A stretch of DNA of 64,000 nt from Endomychus coccineus (lineage: Eukaryota; Arthropoda; Insecta; Coleoptera; Endomychidae): positions 41,430,306-41,494,305 of the forward strand of contig OY294070.1 of the NCBI GenBank assembly GCA_958510875.1. Direction: 5' to 3'. The notes under the pieces are model-generated. The model ran no database searches. It was not told the origin of the DNA and saw only the letters and a list, made by a program, of their open reading frames with translations. The position numbers were made by a program, and so were the translations under genes. Position 1 is the first letter of the stretch. Every line of letters starts with the position of its first letter. Shown one piece after another: positions 22,501 through 34,500 of the stretch.

Positions 22501-25500
22501 AAATTATTCGGTTTTTGGGATGTGTATTTAGTCGTAGGGATGTCAGGTCTTTTCCTCAACACAAATAAAAAATTATTCGGTTTTTGGCAGTCAGTTGAAA
22601 CAGGAGTTAGTTGTAGAATATTCACCTTCGGACTTGATCAAAGTATAGGAGTGGATCTTACGGAGCGCAGACGGAGTTTATAATGAAAAATAAAAAGAAA
22701 TTCTCGGAAATTAACAGAGTTGAATTAATTTGAACGGTCGGTAATAATATCGGAATCTTAGTGGCTTAGCGGTCGGACGGCTGATTCTTCAATCCAATTC
22801 GTGAGAAATCCGTTCTCCTTTTATACTGGTTTTGTGCCAAGAGAAATAAAACGTCAGAGGTGGCCTGAGATTCTGACAGTTAGCGGTGATTTGAATACGA
22901 CTTTCTTTATCTCCTATTAGCTTCAACTTTTTGTACATAGGATGTACAAAACTTTGATGCGTTAAAATCTCAGCCTCATCGGTGTTATTTCTTTTTAACC
23001 AGAGGAGTTAATGGAATTATAAGTAACGAGGGCACTTCGTTACAGTGTTATCCAACATTTAACATGTGCCTATTCTGTATTATAATTCGTAAATGTTTGA
23101 ATATTTAGATAAACTCTTTTAAAACAAATCACCTTTGAAATAATTTGATAGTAACCATGGAAATGCATCAAACACTATATTTTCAGCGTTGTTTTCTGTT
23201 AATTAATATATGCCGATAAAATGCCGAAATTCCCGATAAGATTTTAGAGCAAGCGGCACAAGCGAGCGTCAATTTTCACCAGTGAAATCCAGGTCAAGAT
23301 ATGAACACAAATATCAACTTTTTACTGAATGGCGCGATCTGAACAAAAAAAAACTGTGAGTCACGATATTATGGAGTCGATTCTCATTGGTGAAGAGTCG
23401 ATTGGCCATAAAAGAGAATGCTGACATCAGCAAATATCCAAAAACTACTGCTTTCTTGAAGCGTCAAGCTGCAGAATATTTACTGAAAAAGTCTTAATAG
23501 CAGAACATGTAACCAAATTTTTATGTGAAGCTCCAGATGAACAATATGTACTAGCAAAAGCAATATTAGTGTTTGGGATCTTTTTTTTTAAAAGTTTAAG
23601 ACGATGTGGTAGATAATGAGCCTTTTCTTGTCGTATTTTTAAGAGATGGTAAAACTCATACATCAAGAAGTTACACCACTATTGTCAATGGAGGATGTAC
23701 ATTTGAGCCCTGAACACTTTATCGTGAATACGACCTAAAAATATGAGGAACAAAAGATTATTTGTTACCCATCGAAAGCAGGTGTTACGTTCAACACGTT
23801 GAATGCCATACAATCAGTGGTGTTCCGAAAATTGTTGCAGAATATACAAACCTAGCACATTCCAGAGAATATACCGATCTTGGACTAAGAGAGGGGTCTC
23901 CAAACTACTGCTCGCGGTCCAAATCCGACCCGCCAGTGCCATCAATCCGACCCGCGACAGTTAATGGCTCATTGTAGTTATTGTTGTTGTGATAAGTTGG
24001 ATAAAAGACACAGAATGATAATAACTCGGTTTTATTCACTTGCTAGGTAATGCTTAATGACAAGTATAATTGGCAGAAAATTTAAGTTAAGCATAATAAC
24101 TAACAAATAATTCAAATGATTCCCACTGACATTATAAACATTATAATATATAAACACATAAACATATAACATATGAACATTATAACATATAAACACATGA
24201 ACATGTAACATATAAACATTATAACATATAAACACATAAACATATAACATATAAACATTATAACATATAAACACATAAACATATAACATATAAACATTAT
24301 AGCATATAAACACATAAACATATAATATATAAACATTATAACATATAAACACATAAACATAACATATAAACATTATATTATATAAACACATAAACATATA
24401 ACATATAAACATTATAACATATAAAATACTAATGATATTTAAGTAATTATGATTTCCCACTGACAATAGTTTATTTATTGTTGTTGTGATAAGTTGGATA
24501 AAAGACACAGAATGATAATAACTCGGTTTTATTCACTTGCTAGGTAATGCTTAATGACAAGTATAATTGGCAGAAAATTTAACTTAAGCATAATAACTAA
24601 CAAATAATTCAAATGATTCCCACTGACATTATAAACATTATAATATATAAACACATAAACATATAACATATAAACATTATAACATATAAACACATAAACA
24701 TGTAACATATAAACATTATAACATATAAACATTTACAACTACAACTACAACTACAACTTTATTGCTGTATAGTTTTGTACACTAAATTAGATTATACATT
24801 TTTCGAAACTGTTAAAACAATTAATAATTTATAACATATAAACACATAAACATATAACATATAACCATTATAACATATAAAATACTAATGATATTTAAGT
24901 AATTATGATTTCCCACTGACAATAGTTTGTAGTTGTGGACCAATTCAACTTAGATCTGTAAACATTCTTTGTATAACATTTTGCAGAATGTTTTCTCACA
25001 CAAGTAAGTAGTGCCAAAATCAGAAAACAGTCCACGAGCAAATTTAAGCAAATTGTCAAATTGTACCATTTTTTTTTGTTGCGGAGGTGAAGAAAACCCT
25101 TTATGGGGAGGTTATGAGTCTTTGAATCTCAAGGTCTACTGTGAGAGTCACCATTCCAGGCATACTCACTAAAAACTTCACCCCCTTTGTAGGCTTGTCT
25201 GGCTATTGCCTCCGGTGACACTTAGTCCTGCTGGCCCATTGTATCTCGTCTATGTTTCGTTTCTTTACGGTATCCACTCAAGTATTCTTGTGCCTTGTAC
25301 GAGTTTGTACAAGTCCTTTACAGGGTGGGAACTGTATAATTCTGGTTCGCCGTTAGGCTTTCCAAAAATTGACTGTCGTTTGCGATCCAGCAGCTCGCAT
25401 TAACACAGTATGTGTGTTACTGTTTCTGTATCCTTATCGCAAAGTCTGCATGTCAGGTCGCCATTGTACAGTCCCAGTTTGTTTAGGTGCCCTTTTAGTG

Positions 25501-28500
25501 GCGCATGGCCAGTCATGAGCCCTGTTATGACTTTTATTTATTTATTTTTTCATTTTTTGTTCCTATTTAGTGCTAATATGTCTGTCGTTCTTTTGTTACA
25601 CGGGGCTTTGATGTATTTCTTCCCATGTTCGTTTTCTGGGATTTTTTCCCGGTATTCCTTGTAGTTTTCCATTATCCAGTCTTCTACAGACCTTCGTGCT
25701 GTACGTTTTGGTACCCCCGTGGTCTGTTCTGGATATGGAGCGTTCTCTGACCCTCTTTTTGCAAGTTCATCGGCTTTTTCGTTGCCTGTCGTTCCCTGAT
25801 GTCCCGGCACCCAAATCAGCTCAACGCGGTTCCGGTCTGCCAGTATTTCAAGTTCAAATTGAACCATTGGAAGACTCTTAATAAATTCTGACAAGATGAG
25901 TTTTGATATTTGTTCTTAATTTTATCACTGCACTGTGAATCAATAATTTCCATTTGCAGTTCCAGGGCTATGGTTTCAATGTCAGTATCAAAAGGATTTC
26001 GGAAAATCTTAATTTCATTCGCAATGACGTCAAAGTATGAGAAATAAGTATCAAAATTTATCTTCAAAGCACTCGAAACTTCGATTGAAAAATCGACGGG
26101 AAAGTCACTCTGTAGTGTGGTTGACTATTTCACATGTTTTAAAATGTGAGAAACATTTTTTAAGTAATTGTGTTTGAAACAGTACTATTTTCTGGCGGAA
26201 CGATTTGATATTAGTGTATAAATCAGGGAGAAGCTGGTTTTGTCCTTGCAATTTCAAATTCAGTTCGTTTATAAGTTTTTACAAGCCGACATAGAATGCT
26301 AACTTCCACAGATATTCGCTATTTTGTAATTCGGTAAGAGGGCGATGCTTTTCATTCAAAAAAATGTTGATCACTGCTCGAAGCTTCAAAAAAGCGCCAA
26401 AGGACTTTTCCGCAACTAAGCCAGTGTAGGCAATATGATATGGTAAGACATTTTCTCCAATGTCTTCAGCCCAGTGAATCTGATGAAATTAACAACTGTT
26501 GGTTCAGAACTCCAGACATATTCAGACGTTTCCCGCACAAGGACTGTTGATGAATGATACAATGTAGGACTAATGGTTTTGAACCACCATCATTTTCTTT
26601 GACACAAGAGCAGCCACTCCTTCTTTTTTACCACACATGTTTTTGCCTCTAGCAGTAGAAACGGATTTCATGTATTTCCATCGAAGGTTCTTTTTATTAT
26701 TGGCTTTTTCAACTCCCTCAAAAAATCTTCCCCAGTAGTCGTGCAGTGAATACTATCACTATCAAGAAGTTCCTCATATACTTCATACCTTTTATCTACT
26801 TCTCGGACAAAAATCAACACCTGAGCAGTATCTCACACATCCGTTGACTCATCCAAGGCCAGAGAAAACCACTCAAGGTGTCCATTTTTGTCAGACAGTT
26901 GAGATGATATATTTTCTGCGATGTCTTCTACCCTCCGAGCCACTGTGTTTGCTGATAAACTGACAGTTTTAAATAGATTTCAAAGTTTCGCAATTTTAAG
27001 AGCCACACGAAAGCTGGCACGAGTTGCAGCTTCTTGTTCAGTATTGAGTTTCGTAAACATTTCAATCCGCGCTTCAATGCTTCAAATTTTTCTCTCCGAA
27101 ACTTCCTGTATATTTTGAGTAATTTTGAAAATGTTTCATTTCATAATGACGTTTAATATTATATTCTTTTAAAACGGCTATGGTTCCATTGCAAATCAAA
27201 CATAGTGCCTTCTTACTGGACTCAATTACGAAATAATGAAAGTTCCATTGATCTTTGAATGTTTTGTATTCACTGTCTACTTTTCGCTTCTTTTCCAAAC
27301 TAGTAAATCACATACAAAAACAACAAATCAAATCAAAATACTGTTACGAAGATGTTTCTTAAACACGCATAAACACGTTTTAATGAGTTACGTACCATTT
27401 TATTTCACAAGAGACAGTTCCGTTTTCATCGCATTCTCTGGGCGAACAGACTCGCGGTCGCGTCGCTAGCCTTTTCATACTCCAATTACTGCCATCTAGG
27501 AGTGAGTGGAATACACCAGAACTTTCTTGAAACAACGAGATTATTTGCGAATGTTTAATTGTTACTGCGCTTTCGAAAGTACTACTAGCTCTACCTATAA
27601 GCGATAAAGGGTACTACCAATACCTATTTCCGGGTGTGACCAGCAGGTGTCGCGGTCGTAACAATAAAGTACAGTTAGTACACAATAGTATAGTAGTATA
27701 GTATAGTACAGTTTTTTCCCTTCATCATGTACAAGGTACGTCACAAACAATATTTAACAATTTAGAAAATTTCAACATTTTGAGATTTACGAACATTTAA
27801 AGTTAACCTTCAATAGTAAGTACGTATACGTACTTATTTTGATTTCACAAATGAAGAATGACAAATTATTGAATATCAATTATATGTTGGTGGAAAGTGG
27901 AGGTGATTTACTCACTCTGAAAAGGCACGGAGGATGGCGTTGTTACAACGTAGCAAGAAGGATATATGGAAGAACCCATACAAAGAAAAATTGAGCTATC
28001 ACGAAAACAGTTTAACCCATCTCGCTCGCAAAATACAACAACTGTGTCAGTCGTTCGAGAACATCAAAATACAAAAGGACTAAACCTGTGTAATAATACG
28101 AATTGCACAATAAACATAACCATTAATAATAACTATTCAAATTAAAATTAAGAAAATTATTAGTTGGAGCCGTTATTAATAGTTAGTTAGTTAGTTAACT
28201 TTCAATATTCTTACTCTAGTAGTTAGTGTTTTATTTATTTCTGTAACTATTATGAAAATTAAAATTTTCCAAATTTCATTCGTACGTCTTTTTGAAAGGA
28301 AAACTTATTTAGGAGCGTTGAGCTATTTCAGATGGGGGTAAAACCATGAGTCCGTCACGTGCCGTCACGCTGTAGCTATATATATATTAGGTATTATGTA
28401 CACTGCTGCATGCGCAAGTCCTCGGGTCAGGCGTCAGGCAATATCTCTATACGCTTATACACGTGTGCATATCTGAGTCGGATAGTCGACGTTATTCATT

Positions 28501-31500
28501 TACTCAATCCTCGGTCCTCGTGCAGACGAAAGTTGAATTTTTATTGAATTTATTAATTGTACATTGTGTACTTCGTATCGTATCTACGTGCAAGGTTTTA
28601 AATATTGTGAATATAATTCTTGTCATAATAGTATAACATTAGAGATGTGTATAAGTGAGAACTTTTGCACGTACGTTGTGTTATATCTAGTTTATTATTT
28701 TCATTGTTCGAATGTTGGATCACAGCATCAAATATAATAGTGAATATCGTCTTGATGTTTTTCTAATACTACTAATACGAAAGTACACAAATAATTATTT
28801 GTGGTGTAATTTACGATACTGACATTTGACGGAAATGTTTATATGTTCACATTTTGCGTTTCTTTTTAGATTATTTGTTCATTGGTACGAATTGAAGATG
28901 TTTTCTTTTACCACCATTCGTAGACATCTTCAATTCGGACCAATGCTGTTTAATTACTTTCATTTACATCGATGTACATATGTACATATTTTTTTGAAAA
29001 TGAAATAATGTGTATTTATTATAATGACTATCGGGTTACATTCATACTCTTTACAAGGATTTTACCGCCCGTAATACGTGTTTTATTATTAAATATAAAA
29101 ATGTATATAATTGTTGATTGAAATGCTGACAGTTGTGAAAACTAAAGAAAAACTAATTTTATTAATTTTCATTTAAAAATAATAAAATTGTAATTTCGGA
29201 TGCTACAACGAGTATAACAACTCCATACTAAACTCCGTAGACAATAGTATCTGTGGCATCGGATGTCTTCGTTGGTTATCATAATGCTGAGCAACAAAAT
29301 TTCGTCAGGCAGAAGTTGCATAAAATGAGAACCGATGATACGGGTGGATTACCATACGAATTAATTTTAGTTCTTAACCGACCATACATGATAACTAAAA
29401 TCATAGATCTTGGGGATGGATTGTCCAATGGCACTGTCATGTAGAAAGAGATGATACTGGTGAAATTATACGAATTTGGATGAAATTCCCAAAATAAATT
29501 GGTTATTTCATAATGTCAGTTTTCACTTCTGCCAGCAGTGCTCGGTGACTGCCCGTATTTTTTTTGTTATATTTTGTTTTTATGTTATCGTTTTCAAAGG
29601 AAAAGTATTATGAAAAATAACGTTCATTACACGTCTAGAAATAGATTTTTCCGTGCTTGCATGACTTCCCGAAAATTTGTCACAAGCGGAAGGAAAAATT
29701 CTTAATTCCAGACTCCTGATGGAATTACTGTTCTAATTTTGAAATTTAAAGCGAAACTTTCCAGAATGAAGTTTTGAAACGTCACATTTTTCACAACTAG
29801 TTACGAAATATAAAAATTTCTGTTGTGAAATATACTTTTCCCACGACCCACCTATCATTTCCAGCATGGAACTAACCCAGATACTACGTTTTTTCCACTA
29901 GTTGGAAATATTCATATGACAATGACAAATTTACAAATTGTGAAATATGAAAAATACACCGCTCTAATGTTCATTCTCTTAATCATTGGTTGCACTCATC
30001 AAGTTATAGATTTCGAAACATGCCCCCGGGTGTGCCGATTTCTTACCGAATAAAACCCCTCCCCCATGAGGTTGGTTCTCCTTCCCAGGGGGAGCCCCAC
30101 TGCACTGCGGTCATCCTATTGTGCCCTCACATATAACTATCTTCTCATCAGTCCGGTGTATTCTATGAAATTCAGCAGCCTGATATAGGGGATATTTCTG
30201 ATTTCCTCGGGTGTAGTTTTATTGTCTCCAATGTATGTCCGACGACCAACCGCGTATGCCCTGCACTGACACAGCACATGTATGGGTGTCTCTTCTTCCA
30301 CGCCGCAATGCCCAGCATATGGGCTGATCTACCAGACTCATCGTACAGAGATGTCTGTTGTATGGGGCGTGTCCGGTCAGGAATGCTACAAGATTCCGTA
30401 TTTTTTGTCTGCTGAATGTCAGCAGATTTTTCACTCGTTGCTGCTGGAGATCTCCCATTAGTCGCTTTGCTCTCAAGGAGTATTATAAGTTCAACCACCA
30501 CCAGACTCCATAGCAGAGGTGACAGTACATCTCCATGCGGACATCCTACAGCGACCCGCACCTTCTTTTCAACCTCATTGAGAGTTCCTATGACTGTCCT
30601 GCATCGGAGCATGTTGTGAATCCATCTGCACAGCAGATCTCCCATCCCTCGCTCTCGCGTTGCTCGGACAACTGATTCGGAGGAAGTGTTATCAAAGTCT
30701 CCCTCTATGTTCCGAAAGCTCGCTAGCACAATTTCTTTGCATTCCAACGATTCTTCTGCTCTCTGTATCAGCTCGTATTTTTCACAGGATTTCTTGGTTT
30801 GGTAAGCATACTGATTGCGATATAGGGGATTTCTCACAACAGTTGCATCCCTAACATGCCTGTCGATTAGTTTCTTTATAGTTTTCAGGAGAAACGATGT
30901 TAGACTGATCGGACGGAAAGATTTTGGCTAGGCGTGAGACTCACGCCCTGGTTTTTAATATAAATACCACCTTTACCGCCCTTCACTATTCTCTCAGCAT
31001 TTCACACAGGATAGGGGCCAATATATCGATTGCCTGCTGCAATGAATCTGGCGACTTATATGGTTTAAATGAATTTATTGCCCATTTGATTTGTTAATGA
31101 TACTCGCAGTCAGAGCCCAGTTTTCCTTTCGCTCTCTATTATGAGCTACGAGGTTTCCTAGTTCTGTCATACTACGGTCGTTTTCACAACGTGATCCAGG
31201 GTGAGTCTGGAGCAGCAGCTCCAGCGTTTCTTCTTCTGTTTTGGTATATCCTCCTTGTGGTTTTACACAGCAGCCCACTCGCTGTCGTGGTCCGGTTGCT
31301 AGTACCTTGTGGAGTTTAGCGTAGCTGGGCATATCCTCTATGCCCTGGCAATACTTCCTCCACGAGGTCCTCCGCGCTTTCTTGATAGCGTTGTTATATG
31401 CAGTCAGTGGCAAGCGATATTCATCCCAGTACGTGCTAATCCGCTTGGCTTTGTTGAACAGTCTTCTCACCGTCCCCCTCATTGCTGACAGATCTGAACT

Positions 31501-34500
31501 CCATCATGGGGCAGAGCCTCCTTTTTCGCCTTGGGTGGGTATGAGATTTCAAAGGCTGTTAGTATGGCTGAAGTAACAGTTGTTAAAATTATGTTCAACT
31601 CCGGCACTGTAGGTGCCTTCGTTGGGCAGTCCCCAAGGGTTTCTTGTAGTTTCTCGCGATAGGAGTCCTACTTGGTGGCCCTTGAGTTTCTGTACTCTGT
31701 AGGCAATGCCTCTGACGATCCGATTGTGTATTGTATGTACATGTGGTGAGATAAACTTGGTTCCTCCGCCACATGCCAGTTATGCACTAGCCCATTTATG
31801 CGCTCGGTACATACCGTGATATCGATGATACCCCTTCTTACACTTGTCAAAAGTTCGGTTTGTTGCCCTCATTACACACCTGTAGGTTGTGCGCCATCAG
31901 GAAATCCAACGATGCTTCACCTCGTTTGTTAATGTCTCTGCTCTCCCACACGGTGTGGTGTGCATTGGCATCACATCCCAATAAGACTTGGGATTTCGCG
32001 GTTCTGAGATACTCCGCGAGAGTTCGTATGTCTTGCGGTGGCGGTGCTCCCGTCTGATCATAGAGTAGGTATGCTGAGACCAACGCCCGATTCTTCCTCC
32101 ATACACGTATGATTCTTGAATTAGGGCAGCGTCTATATTCGCTTCCATCATACATGCACCGAGGGAGGCTAAGGCCGCCCTACAGTGATGGAGGTTGATT
32201 TGCACAACTTGCATTTATTGCTGCTGGGCTGGCTTTCATTTGCATGTCCCTCTTCTTCAACCTCCATTTCTCGAGGAGAAGTTTCAGTTACCTGTCCTCC
32301 CCCTGCCACCTCTTCTTTTTTGATATTTGGACCTGGGACTTGAACTTCAGTCGGGGGAAGTTGTAGTATGGTCTGTACTCGACCTCCTTCAATCTCTCCC
32401 ATGACCGTTCGTTCATCATCACGACGAGGAACCTCCCATTCGGTTGCTCCTCTCCAATGCTGGTGTCCTTCCAGGTTGATATGTCCAGGTTGTTTTGGAA
32501 ACTCAGTCTGTGCAGTGTCTTCTCCGGGGTTGTAATCCCCGGAATGAAGACGATTGCACATCATGGTTTTGGGAGTTGGCTTGCCTCCACAAGAGTGAGC
32601 TCAACCCCCTCCCAGGGTTTGGTCACAGCCACCACACCCGATAGCTAATCCTTGGTGGAATTGTCCAGACATTTGATGAGCAGAGCTCTCCCCTAGTATC
32701 GGTATTCTGCAAACTTAGGGGCGATCTCCCTTTCTTGAAGTTTGTCAATCTCTTGAAGCAGGAGGTTCTTTATTGGTTTCTCTTCCGAGATTGATGCTTC
32801 GGAATCTTCAGTGGCCAAGGTCAGTCGCTACTGACTGAGCTTCCCCTCAGCCTTGCATCTCTTTGGCCCGCACCATAGTCAAGGATGTGATTATTCAATG
32901 TTTGCACGATCGCGTCTTTCACAGCGTTCATGACAAGGTAAACGCAAAGGACATCATGGACTGTCTTGAAAAAACGTGCTCTCGTTCCGGACTTTCAGAA
33001 CAGATTGAACTGAAAGCAAAATTAAATAACTTAAAATTTAAAAGCCTTGAAGATTTTTGTAAACATGGGGACTCCGCAACATCGATTGGAACGATTCACA
33101 AGTGGATTACTGATTTTTGTTGTGGTAGTATGTCCACAAAAGACGCCGAATGTTCTGGTTTTCCAATTGAGGTTACAACGTCAGAAATCGTCGATAAGAT
33201 CGATGGTATGATATTGGACTATCGGCGAGTTAAAGTGCACGTATTACTGAGGCTATGGGCATCTGAACTGTTGACAACAAGCTCGACCGTGTGAAAACTT
33301 CAAATAAGTGTTTGGCGATGTTCAAGCGCGATGAGAAGGACTTTTTGCGGCGTTTTGTAACCGTGGACGAAACATGGATTCATCACACCTCACCAGAGAC
33401 CAAAGAATAGGCGATACAGTGGGTTTAACGGTCAACAAAGCAATGGCGACAGTTTTTTAGGATGATTTGGCTCCCTGCGATTTTCATCTATTTCCAGACT
33501 CGAAGAAATGGCCCAGCGGAAAAAGATTTGGCTCCAACGATGAGGTCGTCGCTGAAAGAAACGCCTATTTTGAAGAATTGCCGAGATCGTATCATTTGGA
33601 AGGGATCGAAAAATTAGAAAAACGTTGGGCGAAGTTTATCGTACTACAAGTAGATTACTCTGAGAAATAAAATAGGTTTTGACCAAATAATTCATTTTTT
33701 GTTTTATTTTTCAAGAACTTTTCACCTTGCCCTCGTATGTATGTTAGTCGAGGAAATAAAGCACTAAAATAGGCCAAACCTTCCAAAATTGCCGCAGTTG
33801 GATGGATTGAGATGCGGTTTTCGGCATTCGATTCAGAAAGTGATTTATGAAATTTGTCCGGTATTTTTATTTTGCAGAAAAAATTTATTGCATTTCTACA
33901 GCCAAAAAATGAATTTTTCTGAGTGCACTTTGTGAGGCGAATAAAAAAAGGGACTCGAATTGGTTTCTCGGTGTTTTTTGGGGTCGCTGAACATGAATAT
34001 GGCATCAAAAATATTCCCTGAGGTCCCCTTGAACCATCCCTAGGGTATCCGGGGTCCTGACGCTCTGGATATCGATGAATTTCATTAGAAAATTATTTTT
34101 AATGTTTTTTAACCGTGCGAGAGGTGATATAAAGATTGCTAGTGATGATTACGACATGAACACACTCTTCTGCAATATCTGGTGGTACCCTGAGACCTGG
34201 TAACCACGTCATCTTCTAGGAATTTGTTAATTTTTCTTCTTAAAATCTAACAAATTCTGGCTCTCTAGGGTTTTCAAAGTCGCCGATCACGACTATGACC
34301 CTCACAATGTTCTGCAAATTACCTGATTAACTGGGGGTATTTTCGGGTCTCTGGAGCCCTATCTATCTACGTCATCTTCTAACTTTCTGAGTATCACAAT
34401 CATGATCGGCGACTTCGAAAACTCCCGGGAGCCAGAATTTGTAACATTTTATGAAGAAAAATTAACAAATTCCTAGAAGATAACGTAGATACACAGGGCT

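Larger units (their letters stand above)
23980..24930. repeat. Direct tandem duplication (about 0.48 kb units) with minisatellite
   Basis: The block beginning TTGTTGTTGTGATAAGTTGG is present twice (23984- and 24479-), with near-identical sequence through the minisatellite to TTTCCCACTGACAATAGTTT (about 24452 and 24910). It lies in the 3' region of the hAT fossil. Confidence 0.8.
23893..27300 (-). pseudogene. hAT transposase fossil, GTF2IRD2/SCAND3-like type, interrupted
   Basis: Minus-strand hAT-superfamily transposase. N-terminus at 27298: MEKKRKVDSEYKTFKDQWNF, then a zinc-finger-like segment with ALCLICNGTIAVLKEYNIKR and HYEMKH. Then KLNTEQEAATRASFRVALKI (about 27040), SANTVARRVEDIAENIS, WFSLALDESTDV (about 26860, the first catalytic Asp region), SVSTARGKNMCG, VLPYHIAYTG and FLKLRAVINIFLNEKHRPL. 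The C-terminal dimerisation region (FDNLLKFARGLFSDFGTTYL, then CEKTF) is at about 25060-24990. A LINE (25071-25853) separates the two parts. The 3' terminal sequence at about 23893-23940 (AGGGGTCTCCAAACTACTGC) resembles hAT ends. Several stops; dead. Confidence 0.75.
28287..29565 (+). mobile_element. Repeat A, copy 2 (longest), with Pif1-helicase fragment
   Basis: Longest copy of repeat A. It has the same start (GAAAACTTATTTAGGAGCG), the AT run AGCTATATATATATTAGG (28374-28391, the undisrupted landing site used by other transposons in copies 3 and 4), and the same end (AATAAATTGGTTATTTCATA, then TGTCAGTTTTCACTTCTG). A fragment absent from copy 1 lies at 29210-29490. Confidence 0.65.

Noticed and set aside
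22270..22590. CRISPR-like array (repeated block with spacers)
   Set aside because: The spacers alternate between two repeated sequences and the context is an insect LTR, so it is a minisatellite.
24032..24508. 158-residue minus-strand frame of repeated FMCLYVIMFICYM
   Set aside because: It is translation of a 39-bp AT minisatellite; the period being a multiple of three keeps the frame open.
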